64,000 nt of DNA from Elusimicrobiota bacterium (GCA_026388155.1 JAPLKI010000025.1:62001-126000); one strand, 5' to 3'; numbered from the stretch's first letter, positions 53,593 to 62,140 are shown. The notes: generated from the sequence alone by a model not told the origin. Numbers and translations: made by a program.

Positions 53593-55650
53593 ATGAAAAA
53601 ACTATTTGTTTTTTTACTTTTGCTCTCAACCGCGCCCCGCGTCATGGCTGATATTCTCTATCTCAACAAAGGCGATGAGATAAACGGCGCCATAACGAAA
53701 CTGGACGCGTCCGGCGTTTCCATAAACGCCGCGGGCAAAATCGCGGTTTATCCGAAACAAGACATACTTAAAATTCAGTTCGTAAAGGAATACGCCGGAG
53801 GCAAGGCTGACCCGCTGGCTGACGAAACCATGAAAGAATTGCTTTCAAATCCGCCGCAGCCCGACGCCTACCCTAACGACGGCTATATCAACTTGCTGAC
53901 GGACATGCGCGTTGAAATAAACAAGGACAAAAGCTACAGCGTAACAATGCGGAGCCAGCGCGCTATACTGCGGGAACGGGGCAAAAGCCCCGCCTCATTC
54001 GAGGTGATAAATTACCTGCCGGAGCTGGAAAAACCTGAAATAGAGTACGCCTACAGCGTAACTTATTCCTCGCTTACCTGGTTGAACGACATTTCGGTCA
54101 TGGAGGGTTCGGCTTTCGTAAGCTACCCATCCTACGACAGGGCAAAAACCATGAAATTCGCCATCCCGAACGTCCAGACCGGCTCGATCCTGGATTTTTC
54201 CTATAAGATAGAAACCCGGTACGATCCGCAATATCCTTTTTTCAGCGAAAACGCCTTCCGTTTTTTTGAACCCTCAAAACTTTACCGCCTTACGGTTACC
54301 GTGCCGGCGGGCCTGAAGCTGGTTTATAAAGAGTTTAATATGCCGGAGACCAGGGTATTCTCGGAGAAAGACCTGGCGGACGGGACTTCCTACGCCTGGG
54401 AGATGCGCGATGTGCCCTCTTATAAGGAAGAACCCGACATGCCCCCTTTCTTTCGCCACGCGCCGCAGGTAAGGCTTTCGCTGGAGGACAGCTGGCAGTC
54501 CCTGCGCGGCAGATTTGAGCCGCTTTTAAAAGAAAAAATGGTTATCACGCCTGAAATAGCCGCAAAAACAAAAGAACTTATCGAAGGCAAAACTTCCGAT
54601 CTGGAAAAAATAGAGGCGCTCTATAACTGGGTCGCCAGAGAGATAAAACACCAGCCTGTGGGGATGAATTTATACAGCTACATCCCGAAAAACACCGGCG
54701 AAATATTCAGCGCCAAAGCCGGCAACACTCTGGATAAGCCCTTCCTGCTCTACGCAATGCTCACCGCGGCAGGTTTCAAGCCGGATTTCGCCTACATAAA
54801 GACCAAAGACTCCCTGTTTGACAAGGACCATCCGAATATAAAACAGTTCGACATGGCGGAAACTCTTGTGGAAGCGGGCTCTAAAACGCTTTTTCTCTGC
54901 CCGGTCGGAGACACGTACCGTTTCAACGAACTGCCCGGCTACCTTCAGGAAGCCAGCGGCTTAAGGCTGCTTGGCGCGAACAGGCCGCTGCTTTTTGCCA
55001 ACCCGCTTTTTGACCCGGCTCTTGAAGGAACGGAGGAGAACAACGCTTTTACTCTGGATAAAGACGGCAATTTAAAAGGAACCCTCAGCGCCCGCTTTAC
55101 CGGCAATGCCCAGGCCGCCTGGCGCGAACTGAAAGATTATAAAAAGGACGATCTGGACAAATCCATGGAGCAATACGCCCACAACCTGCATCCGCAGGCC
55201 GTCCTTGAAAAATACACCCTTGAAAATCTCTCCGATCTTTCGAAAGACATTAATTACGCCATGTCCGTCAGTATAAAAAACTACGCCATGAAGGCAGGCA
55301 AGTACATGATCCTTAAAATACCGGGGCTTAATTACTCCGCCGCCGACACAGGCCAGACCGAGCGGGAACTGCCTCTGTTCTGGTACTCGCGCTCGCGCAG
55401 CGCCGGAAAAATTTCCATCAAACTGCCGGAAGGCTTCGCGGTTTATTACACCCCGGAAAACATCAGCCTGGACGCGGCGGGCCAGAAATATTCGGCGGAT
55501 TATAGCGCTGAAAAACAGACCCTGACTTTTTCCGAGGAACTGCTGCGCGAAGGCACGGAAATACCGGCGGCGGACTACTCTAAATACAAGGAATTCAAGG
55601 AAGCCCTGGCCCAATTTTCGGAAAACTGGATAGTGCTGAAAGCGAAATAA
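53593..55650 (+). CDS. DUF3857/transglutaminase-fold paralog lacking the catalytic Cys-His-Asp
   Basis: 685 residues, signal peptide MKKLFVFLLLLSTAPRVMAD. Same domain order as the preceding gene: the N-terminal ILYLNKGDEINGAITKLDASG matches its beta domain, and DUF3857 follows. In the transglutaminase-like region the Cys-containing motif reads AKAGNTLDKPFLLYAML (Thr379 where Cys is expected), the His position reads FDMAETLV and the Asp motif reads LCPVGDT. All three catalytic residues appear lost, so it is probably a pseudoenzyme or regulatory partner of its neighbour. Tandem arrangement points to duplication. Confidence 0.87.
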   Translation: MKKLFVFLLLLSTAPRVMADILYLNKGDEINGAITKLDASGVSINAAGKIAVYPKQDILKIQFVKEYAGGKADPLADETMKELLSNPPQPDAYPNDGYINLLTDMRVEINKDKSYSVTMRSQRAILRERGKSPASFEVINYLPELEKPEIEYAYSVTYSSLTWLNDISVMEGSAFVSYPSYDRAKTMKFAIPNVQTGSILDFSYKIETRYDPQYPFFSENAFRFFEPSKLYRLTVTVPAGLKLVYKEFNMPETRVFSEKDLADGTSYAWEMRDVPSYKEEPDMPPFFRHAPQVRLSLEDSWQSLRGRFEPLLKEKMVITPEIAAKTKELIEGKTSDLEKIEALYNWVAREIKHQPVGMNLYSYIPKNTGEIFSAKAGNTLDKPFLLYAMLTAAGFKPDFAYIKTKDSLFDKDHPNIKQFDMAETLVEAGSKTLFLCPVGDTYRFNELPGYLQEASGLRLLGANRPLLFANPLFDPALEGTEENNAFTLDKDGNLKGTLSARFTGNAQAAWRELKDYKKDDLDKSMEQYAHNLHPQAVLEKYTLENLSDLSKDINYAMSVSIKNYAMKAGKYMILKIPGLNYSAADTGQTERELPLFWYSRSRSAGKISIKLPEGFAVYYTPENISLDAAGQKYSADYSAEKQTLTFSEELLREGTEIPAADYSKYKEFKEALAQFSENWIVLKAK

Positions 55651-55713
55651 CCTGGGCCGGCCCCAAAAACAACAAGAGCCCGGCGGCGGTGATGTGACCC
55701 CGCCACCCGCACA

Positions 55714-55800
55714 GGCCCCGCCCTTTTGGGCCAGGAAACGCGGCCTGCCGCCGCACCCATATCTCCCGGACCGGCAGATTGCTCCAAAAGAGCGGGGCAA
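55714..55800. mobile_element. Intergenic element with the same terminal arms but a different core
   Basis: GGCCCCGCCCTTTTGG at 55714 and CCAAAAGAGCGGGGC at 55784-55798 are the arms of the coding palindromic elements, and total length (about 85 bp) is the same, but the 54-base core is GC-rich and not similar. Its right arm merges with the ribosome-site region of the DUF2062 gene. Confidence 0.65.
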
Positions 55801-55807
55801 ATATTGC

Positions 55808-56302
55808 ATGAAACTTCCATCTCTGGATAAAAAAAGCACCCTGCGATTAATTAAAGAGTCTCTTGATTCCCCCCTCAAAATAGCCGAGGCCGTGGCGCTG
55901 GGCGTATTTTTCGGGATCGCGCCGGTTTGGGGCTTTCAGCTGATACTGGCGCTGCTCTTTGCCTCTATCCTGAAAGTTAACCGGCTTATCGCCGCCGCCG
56001 CGAGCAATATAAGCATTCCGCCGATGATACCGGTGATCGTTTTTGCCAGTCTCAAGACAGGCGGTTTTGTAATGAGAAAGCCCTGGACCGCGGTTCCCTT
56101 TCCGGGCCCGGGAGGGCTGCTCGCGGTTAAAGGATATCTCCTCCAATACCTGGTGGGAAGCGTTTTACTGGCGTCGCTTTGCGCCATGGCGGCGGGGGCG
56201 ATTGTCTACGCCTTTGCCCTGGCGGGAGGCAGGTCCGGCTTTTTGAAAACGACCGCGCAGCGGGACGCTGATTTTCACGGGCAGAAGCAGAATATGCCAT
56301 GA
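55808..56302 (+). CDS. DUF2062 membrane protein
   Basis: 164 residues. Typical DUF2062 opening: STLRLIKESLDSPLKIAEAVALGVFFGIAPVWGFQLILALLFA, then NRLIAAAASNISIPPMIPVIVFASLKTG and a C-terminal hydrophobic segment. Often placed with glycosyltransferases of envelope polysaccharide loci, as here. It overlaps the following GT-C gene by 4 bases (ATGA). The ORF is open upstream through the palindromic element, but ATG 55808 gives the family-typical N-terminus. Confidence 0.88.
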   Translation: MKLPSLDKKSTLRLIKESLDSPLKIAEAVALGVFFGIAPVWGFQLILALLFASILKVNRLIAAAASNISIPPMIPVIVFASLKTGGFVMRKPWTAVPFPGPGGLLAVKGYLLQYLVGSVLLASLCAMAAGAIVYAFALAGGRSGFLKTTAQRDADFHGQKQNMP

Positions 56303-58026
56303 CTGAAAATAAATTTTTAAAACGATCGTTTTTCCCTTCCATAAAGAAATATACCGCGGACCGGTGCGCGCTCACCGAAGGGACATCCCGCGCAAAAACG
56401 ATATCGGCCGGTTCCGCATGGTTTTACGGCGCCGCTTTCGCGGGACTTCTGGCCTTTTTCTGGGTTTGCTCAAATAATGCCGTCTTTCGCAACGATGAAC
56501 TTCAGCATCTGAGAGTGGCGTGCGCGGCGGCAGCCGGAGAAACTCCGTACAGGGATTTTTTTGACAATCATATGCCGCTTTTTCACATGGTTTCCGCGCT
56601 TGAAATATCGGCGGTAAAATTAAAGCCCGGCCCGGATTTCCCGGTAAAAATGAGGCATCTGGCTTTTCCGTTCTTTATGGCGCAGATATTCTTTCTTGCG
56701 CTTCTGGCGGGAGCGGTTTTTTTTAAAAATACGGAGGAGAGCCTGTCCTGCGCCCTGCTGGCCGGGGTTTTTCTGCCCTTCATGGCCGTGCAGACGCGGC
56801 CCGAGCCCATGTGGGGCGCGCTTTTTATAGCCTCGATTTATTTTTTTTCCGCTAACCGGCCGTCGGTAAAAAATCTGTTCCTGGTGGGGCTTATAAACGG
56901 CCTCGGCGCGTGCGTGTCGCTTAAGACGATGGCTTTTCCGGCCCTGGCCGAGCTCATGTCTCTGCCGGCGCTGGCCGCCTTCTACGCGGAGGGTGTCCCT
57001 TTGCCCGCCGTGGCGGCCATGCTGGGCGGGCTGGCCCTTTTTCCTTCGCTCCTTCTTCTGCACTTTTACCGCCTGGGCGCGCTGAAAGACTTCCTGAAAT
57101 ACGCGGTGTTCTACAGCATCCGGGCCGGTGGCGAAGGCGGAACGCACTGGCAGTTACAGGCCGGCCTTCTGATCCTCGCGGCCGTTCTGGTTTATTATGC
57201 CCTTCGGGCCTTAAAAAATGTCCTTCGGCCGGCCCAGGCGGCGTTCGCCGCGGCCTGTTTTCTCTCCGGTTTCATACTGCTGTTTTACCCGGTAAGGGAG
57301 GCGCAGACTGTGTTCCCGTTAAGGGCGCTGCTTTATCTTGTTTTTGCCGCTTTGACCGTTAAAGCTTTGCGAAACTTCCCGGCTCAGGCCGCGAAAAAAG
57401 CGGCCCTTCTGTTTCTGGCCGTCGGCGCGGCTTTCGGGCGGCTTGCGGCCGAAAACGCTTTTTCAGACAGGAATTCGGATTACAAGCGGAGTCTTGCTTT
57501 AATGCTCAGGCTTCAGCCGGCGGCCGCCGGCGGCTCCGTGATGGACGCAAAAGGAGAAAGCCTTTTCTGGAAGCGTCCCTACTATTACGCGCTTGAACGC
57601 TTCGCCATGCAGGGCGTCAGGAACGGGACGCTGGCGGATTCAGTCCCTCAGGATATGGCGCGCACCGCCACGCCGGTCGTTTTTCTGAAATTTCCGGCCA
57701 GATTCAGCGCGAAAGACCTGGCTTTTTTCAGCTCAAATTATCTTCCCCTCTGCTCGGCGCCGGAGGTCCTGGCGGCCGGAAAGGAAATAACGGGGAAATT
57801 TTTTGAAACCGCCGTGGCGCTTGAGTATGCGCTGATCTGCGAAGACGGCGGCAGGGCTGTCGGGCGCCTTGACGGGAAAAATTATTCCGGCGCGCCTGTT
57901 GCCATGCCGCCGGGCCGGCATTCTTTCGTTCCGGGCAAGACAAATACATGCGCCAGGCCGATATTGCTTTGGGCTAAAGCCGCGGAGCTGAGAGAACTGC
58001 CCTGCCCGCGCGGGAGCGCAAAATGA
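56299..58026 (+). CDS. GT-C-fold polytopic glycosyltransferase-like protein
   Basis: 575 residues, about ten to twelve helices. The first loop reads RNDELQHLRVACAAAAGETPYRDFFDNHMPL; the Asp-Glu at the membrane edge and the NHMPLFH segment are characteristic of GT-C enzymes (PMT/ArnT-like), which transfer sugars from polyprenyl-phosphate donors outside the membrane. The C-terminal 150 residues are extracytoplasmic (SLFWKRPYYYALERFAMQG...). It is overlapped by 4 bases with genes on both sides, tightly coupling it to a DUF2062 protein and to a PIG-L/GT2 enzyme that could make or modify the donor lipid. Confidence 0.85.
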   Translation: MTENKFLKRSFFPSIKKYTADRCALTEGTSRAKTISAGSAWFYGAAFAGLLAFFWVCSNNAVFRNDELQHLRVACAAAAGETPYRDFFDNHMPLFHMVSALEISAVKLKPGPDFPVKMRHLAFPFFMAQIFFLALLAGAVFFKNTEESLSCALLAGVFLPFMAVQTRPEPMWGALFIASIYFFSANRPSVKNLFLVGLINGLGACVSLKTMAFPALAELMSLPALAAFYAEGVPLPAVAAMLGGLALFPSLLLLHFYRLGALKDFLKYAVFYSIRAGGEGGTHWQLQAGLLILAAVLVYYALRALKNVLRPAQAAFAAACFLSGFILLFYPVREAQTVFPLRALLYLVFAALTVKALRNFPAQAAKKAALLFLAVGAAFGRLAAENAFSDRNSDYKRSLALMLRLQPAAAGGSVMDAKGESLFWKRPYYYALERFAMQGVRNGTLADSVPQDMARTATPVVFLKFPARFSAKDLAFFSSNYLPLCSAPEVLAAGKEITGKFFETAVALEYALICEDGGRAVGRLDGKNYSGAPVAMPPGRHSFVPGKTNTCARPILLWAKAAELRELPCPRGSAK

Positions 58027-59744
58027 AGATTACAAGCTCCGACAGGGTCCTCATCGTCGCACCGCACCCCGATGATGAAATCCTGTCGTCGTTCGGTTTA
58101 ATGCGGAACGCCTGCCGGGCCGGAGCCGGGGTGAAAGTGGTTTTTTTAACTAACGGCGAGAGGAATCACCTCAGCCACATGCTGTCCAAAAAGAAGATTT
58201 TCATCAGCCCGCGGGCGAAAGCCGGTTACGGCAGGGAACGCCTGCAGGAGGCGCTGCTGGCCCTTGACTATACGGGCCGGGTCGAAAGCGAGTTCTGGGG
58301 CGTTGCAGACACCGGGGTTCCGGCTGAACTGTCAAAGCCGGGGCTTATGGTCCGTTTCAGGAAAATGCTTGCCGAGTTCAGGCCCACGATAATCGTATCG
58401 CCGTCTATGAACGACCTGCATCCGGATCACAGCGCGGCTGCCGTCATGACGGAGATGGCTGTTGCCGGAATTCCGGGTAATGAGCGCCGCCCGCTCACAT
58501 TGTTTTACGCGCTTCATCGGCGCGGCCCGGAGCCGGCGGCTGAGTTTGACCTGAAATTGCCCCTTGCTCCGCATGAGACCGCCGAAAAGATGGCGTTTAA
58601 AAATATCTACAGGACTCAGGCCTCAACCTGGCGGCGGCTGGCCGCCAAAGTGGCGCGGGAGGAAGCCTTTCTTACCGCGGAAAAAAATCTGAGCCCTCAC
58701 ATAACCGTAGATTTCGCTGGACAGGATCTGGTCTGGTTGAGAACCACCCTGGGCTCGTCTATCCGCCCGGTCAGGCTTACGGCGCTTTACTGCGACGGTA
58801 AAACATGCGTAAGAGCGTCGTTAAAACTTAACTGGAAAAAAACATCCGGGCCGCTGCGAGAAGCCGGAACGGGGCGGACCTTGGCGCTGGCGCGGCTGCA
58901 GAAGTCCTTCGGCCGCAAAGGGGGACTGATAGCCTTGCCGGCGGAAATATCAGCCGGCAGTCGGCTGCTGGCCGTTAAGGCGGGCGGGCTTTTCGGTTTT
59001 TTTGACATCGCCGGTTTTGTGAAAATACCCTCCGCCCCCCCCAAAAAAAAGCCCAGGACCTGCGCCATCATTCCGTGCTACAACATAGATAATTTATGCG
59101 TTCAGGCCGTTTCCAGGGCCATGAACTACGCCGACAGGGTTATAGCCGTTGACGACGGCTCAACGGACATGACCGCGGCCCATTTCAGAGAACTTGAGAG
59201 AAAGGGCGGAAATTTGACGGTTATAAGTTTCTCCAAGAACAGGGGAAAAGGCTTTGCAATACTTGAAGGCATGAAAAGCGCCCTGGCCGGGGATTTCGAC
59301 CTTATCCTGACCATGGACGGGGACCTGCAGCATCTGCCGGAAGACATCCCCTCCTTCCAGCGGGCCTGGAGCGAGGGCGGAGAATTTATAATAGGCTACC
59401 GCCGGTTTTCGGGAAAAGTGCCGCTGCGCAGCCGCATAGGCAACAGCCTGGTAAATAAGCTGGTCCGCGTCCTGTTCAACCGCGTCCCCATAGATTCACA
59501 ATCCGGTTTCCGCGGTTTTTCCCGCGCCCTCGCAGGAGATATTGTCCGTTCGCCGGCAGTGCGCGGCGGAAGATATGAAACTGAGATAGACATTATGGTT
59601 GAAGCCGTCAGGCGCAACTACCGGGTAATGCAGGTTGAAATACCCACCATCTACTTGGACGGCAACAGAAAATCGCATTTCCGCCCTTTCACGGACTCTT
59701 TCCGGGTGGTAAAGTCGTTCGTGCTGAACATGGCCAGGCGTTGA
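58023..59744 (+). CDS. Bifunctional PIG-L deacetylase and DPM1-like glycosyltransferase
   Basis: 573 residues, two enzyme domains. N-terminal (about 1-220) PIG-L/LmbE zinc deacetylase: VAPHPDDEILSSFG and DLHPDHSAAAV carry the metal His and catalytic Asp. C-terminal (about 338-573) GT2 dolichyl/polyprenyl-phosphate mannosyl- or glucosyl-transferase-like: AIIPCYN, VIAVDDGSTD, ILTMDGDLQHLPED, and the late QSGFRGFSRAL. The linker is a beta-rich segment of about 110 residues. The pairing suggests making a polyprenyl-linked sugar donor and deacetylating an N-acetyl sugar in one polypeptide, with the GT-C gene upstream as user. Confidence 0.88.
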   Translation: MKITSSDRVLIVAPHPDDEILSSFGLMRNACRAGAGVKVVFLTNGERNHLSHMLSKKKIFISPRAKAGYGRERLQEALLALDYTGRVESEFWGVADTGVPAELSKPGLMVRFRKMLAEFRPTIIVSPSMNDLHPDHSAAAVMTEMAVAGIPGNERRPLTLFYALHRRGPEPAAEFDLKLPLAPHETAEKMAFKNIYRTQASTWRRLAAKVAREEAFLTAEKNLSPHITVDFAGQDLVWLRTTLGSSIRPVRLTALYCDGKTCVRASLKLNWKKTSGPLREAGTGRTLALARLQKSFGRKGGLIALPAEISAGSRLLAVKAGGLFGFFDIAGFVKIPSAPPKKKPRTCAIIPCYNIDNLCVQAVSRAMNYADRVIAVDDGSTDMTAAHFRELERKGGNLTVISFSKNRGKGFAILEGMKSALAGDFDLILTMDGDLQHLPEDIPSFQRAWSEGGEFIIGYRRFSGKVPLRSRIGNSLVNKLVRVLFNRVPIDSQSGFRGFSRALAGDIVRSPAVRGGRYETEIDIMVEAVRRNYRVMQVEIPTIYLDGNRKSHFRPFTDSFRVVKSFVLNMARR

Positions 59745-59766
59745 TCAAAATTTCGCAATTTGCAAT

Positions 59767-59800
59767 ACAGGCCTAAAGACCTAAGCCATCCTGGGTCTTT
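59767..59800. promoter_or_regulatory. AAAGACCTA-N8-TGGGTCTTT dyad upstream of the RNase gene
   Basis: AAAGACCTA (59775) and TGGGTCTTT (59792) with an 8-base spacer match the dyad at 15274-15300 in sequence and spacing. ACAGGCCTA precedes it. The right edge is 98 bases before the RNase start, compared with 98 for the dyad at 4230-4256. Confidence 0.55.
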
Positions 59801-59898
59801 GTGCTCATGCCATTGTTATTAAAAACCACCATAGTATCTATAGTAATATCAGAAATATAAAAAAAGGAAAGCAAGCTTCCGGAATATCTGAATAAACA

Positions 59899-60537
59899 AT
59901 GAAAAACATAAAACTCAGCCTGCTTCTGACATCCGCGATAATATTCGGCGGTTTCTCCGCCGTTTATTCAACCCCTGCCGCTTCCGTTAAAGCGGACGGG
60001 GCAAAACCGGTTCTTGAAACACTTATCCAGCTCCCCGGCGCGCAGTTTAATGTTGATCTGCCCGCGCCCGTACTGCCCGAAGCTTTACCCGCTGAAGAAT
60101 CAAATACCGCCGGCGACCGGAGCGGCGGTTCCTCAGGCGGCGGAAACAGCTGCACCCCCAGCCCGGCCATAGCCCCGGGAACTGATTTTTCCCCGAAAAT
60201 AAATGATTCCATCCGCACCACCGCCATCATACAGCTGCTTGATAAGATCTCAGCCTGCAAGCCGCTTCCTTATCCTCATGACGGCATTACCAATACAAAC
60301 TCGGAAGGGGGTATGCCGCAGGCCCCGGCCGGTTATTACAAAGAATACACGTTGATAGTCCCGGGGCATAATGTCGGCGACGGCCCTGTGCCGGTAAATA
60401 TCGGCGGACAGATCTATATGACCGGCCCTGTGCAGAGCGCCCGAGGCCCCGAAAGAATAATTATCGGCGGCGGGCAGAATATTTATTATACGCCAGACCA
60501 TTACGGCCACTTTATAAATCTCAAAATCGTGAAATGA
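59899..60537 (+). CDS. Secreted RNase Sa/barnase-superfamily guanyl ribonuclease (probable toxin)
   Basis: 212 residues. Signal peptide (MKNIKLSLLLTSAIIFGGFSAVYS), a low-complexity linker (about 25-100), then a C-terminal RNase Sa/T1-type domain (about 108-212). Marks: PLPYPHDG, GYYKEYTLIVPG with general base E149, RGPERIIIGGG with R182 and R186, and YYTPDHYGHF with catalytic H201. These line up with the E-R-H order of microbial guanyl ribonucleases; a loop of some 20 residues is inserted before the Arg pair. Immediately downstream is a barstar-family gene, the known inhibitor of this enzyme fold, so this is a toxin-immunity pair. A possible interbacterial weapon. Confidence 0.82.
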   Translation: MKNIKLSLLLTSAIIFGGFSAVYSTPAASVKADGAKPVLETLIQLPGAQFNVDLPAPVLPEALPAEESNTAGDRSGGSSGGGNSCTPSPAIAPGTDFSPKINDSIRTTAIIQLLDKISACKPLPYPHDGITNTNSEGGMPQAPAGYYKEYTLIVPGHNVGDGPVPVNIGGQIYMTGPVQSARGPERIIIGGGQNIYYTPDHYGHFINLKIVK

Positions 60538-60554
60538 AGCGGCAAGGCGTAAAT

Positions 60555-60586
60555 ATAAAAATCACGGCTTCTGCCGTGATTTTTAT
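60555..60586 (+). terminator. Terminator between the RNase and barstar genes
   Basis: ATAAAAATCACGGC / GCCGTGATTTTTAT with a TTCT loop. It lies directly after the toxin gene and ends 2 bases before the barstar start, so the immunity gene would need read-through, its own promoter or translation of a processed end. Confidence 0.8.
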
Positions 60587-60588
60587 TT

Positions 60589-60996
60589 ATGGATAATAAT
60601 TTTTTACTGATTCCAAACTCTCCCGACATAGCCGACCTGCCCCCCGCCGAAGCAGGGGCGCTGGCCGCCGCCGCGCGCGCCGGCGGCTTTGCCGTGTTTG
60701 AACTTGACGGAGCTCAGATGAAGACAAAGCCCGCGCTGATGGAGCATTCCGAGCGGGCGCTGGGCTTTCCGGGCGACTTCGGCAAAAACTGGGACGCCAT
60801 GATAGATTATCTCGGCGATATGGCGAATTTCCATGACAACCCTAAAATATTGATTTTCGTTAAAAACCCGTCTGAAATATTAACCTCCGACCCCAAGCTA
60901 TATGCCGACCTGCGCAGGATCTGCGGCCTGTCTTGCGACAATGCGCGTGAATGGAGCAGGAGCACGGTAATCCTGAAGTTCGTGTTCATCTCCTGA
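60589..60996 (+). CDS. Barstar-family ribonuclease inhibitor (immunity protein)
   Basis: 135 residues. Barstar-fold signature: VFELDGAQMKTKPALMEHSERALGFPGDFGKNWDAMIDYLGD, in which Gly/Phe-Gly-x-Asn-Trp-Asp-Ala is the family core, and the later strand KILIFVKNPSEIL. No signal peptide: cytoplasmic, as expected for protecting the producer from its own RNase. ATG directly follows a terminator T-tract and has no ribosome site, so control of expression is unusual. The pairing with the RNase Sa-like gene makes the assignment strong. Confidence 0.88.
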   Translation: MDNNFLLIPNSPDIADLPPAEAGALAAAARAGGFAVFELDGAQMKTKPALMEHSERALGFPGDFGKNWDAMIDYLGDMANFHDNPKILIFVKNPSEILTSDPKLYADLRRICGLSCDNAREWSRSTVILKFVFIS

Positions 60997-61081
60997 AATT
61001 ACTTTTTTCCGTACACCATAACTGCGGCAGCGTGCACGCGATTGCCTCTGAATCCGGTTTATTTTCAAAAATATCCAAAAA

Positions 61082-61109
61082 CCAACGCGACAGACCCTTG
61101 TCGTGTTGG
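61082..61109 (-). terminator. Terminator of the metallo-beta-lactamase-like gene
   Basis: On the minus strand CCAACACGACA / TGTCGCGTTGG with one G-T wobble, then T5, 38 bases after the stop at 61147. Confidence 0.75.
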
Positions 61110-61114
61110 TCTGC

Positions 61115-61140
61115 TATACTGTTTTAAGGAGGTGAGTTTG
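61115..61140 (+). promoter_or_regulatory. Orphan TATACT, perfect ribosome site and TTG start
   Basis: TATACT (61115-61120), AAGGAGGTGA (61126-61135) and TTG at 61138 are in proper spacing for a start, giving a 28-codon frame that runs antisense into the end of the next gene. May be chance or an untracked small gene. Confidence 0.3.
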
Positions 61141-61146
61141 CAGCGT

Positions 61147-62088
61147 TTACTGTATGGAGTATTCCTGAGTGCCGCTCAGGTCGGTACGATAGACTTCGGC
61201 CCCCGCGGCCTGCAAACCGGTTAATACCGCCTGTGATGGAAAGCCGTAAGTATTGTTGGCGCCCAGCTCAATGTACGCTATTTTCGGCTTGACCATATTC
61301 AGGAAAGCGGCGCTGGTGGCGGTGGGGCTGCCGTGATGGCCGACTTTAAGGACATCAGACTGCAACTCGCTGCCGTATGTGGACACCAGAGTGGCCTCCA
61401 CATCAGACTGCATATCCCCGGTGTAGAGAATGGAGGTGTTATGGTAGGTGACTTTCAGCACAATAGAACAGTCATTAAGCACGGGGCCCAGGTTGCTGGA
61501 CCCGGGTTCTGAGCAGCTGTTCAGCACTTTCACCTGAACCTCTCCGGGGTCCCAGTCCAGACTGTCTCCCGCCGCCGGGTAGGAAACGCTGACACCCATA
61601 GTACTTATTTGGGCGCGCAAATTAGTCATGGTGGAGGAGCCGGTGTTCTCCTCGCGCGTGTCATAAAAATTGTTTACCTGTAAATATTTAAAAACATATT
61701 TTAGACCGCTGTAATGGTCAAAGTGCGGATGGGTCAACACCACATAATCGATTTTTGTGACTCCGTGCTGGGTGAGGAACTGGGCAATACCGGAGCTGGC
61801 CGAACTTTTCGGGCCGCCGTCTATAAGCGCGTTTTTGCCGTTGGGCAGCTCTATATACTCGCAATCGCCCTGGCCCACATCCACAAAATAGGCGTGCAAA
61901 GCGCCCGAAGAGGAGGTTACGGCATCGCCGGCGGAGGGTGGAACCGGAACAGGGGCCGGTTCCGGCACCGCTATATCTTTTATATTAGCGGTCCCGCTGT
62001 TAAGCGGATCAAAAGAAATATTCTGGGCGCTCAGGTTGAACCCCAGGAATGCCGTTACTATTGCCGTCAAAAGACAATTTCTTTTCAT
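61147..62088 (-). CDS. Secreted ComEC/Rec2-like metallo-beta-lactamase domain protein
   Basis: 313 residues. Signal peptide (MKRNCLLTAIVTAFLGFNLSAQ), a Pro-rich linker, then a metallo-beta-lactamase domain of the ComEC C-terminal type: FVDVGQGDCEYIELPNGKNALIDGG, metal motif THPHFDHYSG (H120, H122, D124, H125), LKVGHHGSPTATS and a closing YRTDLSGTQEYSI. Free-standing exported versions are predicted nucleases or phosphodiesterases. Its own terminator and an array of GGCC half-sites upstream set it with the other exported proteins of the window. Confidence 0.88.
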   Translation of the reverse strand: MKRNCLLTAIVTAFLGFNLSAQNISFDPLNSGTANIKDIAVPEPAPVPVPPSAGDAVTSSSGALHAYFVDVGQGDCEYIELPNGKNALIDGGPKSSASSGIAQFLTQHGVTKIDYVVLTHPHFDHYSGLKYVFKYLQVNNFYDTREENTGSSTMTNLRAQISTMGVSVSYPAAGDSLDWDPGEVQVKVLNSCSEPGSSNLGPVLNDCSIVLKVTYHNTSILYTGDMQSDVEATLVSTYGSELQSDVLKVGHHGSPTATSAAFLNMVKPKIAYIELGANNTYGFPSQAVLTGLQAAGAEVYRTDLSGTQEYSIQ

Positions 62089-62140
62089 ATATAACCGTTA
62101 GTTATATTATTATGTGTAGTTTGACATTTGTCAAGTCTCT

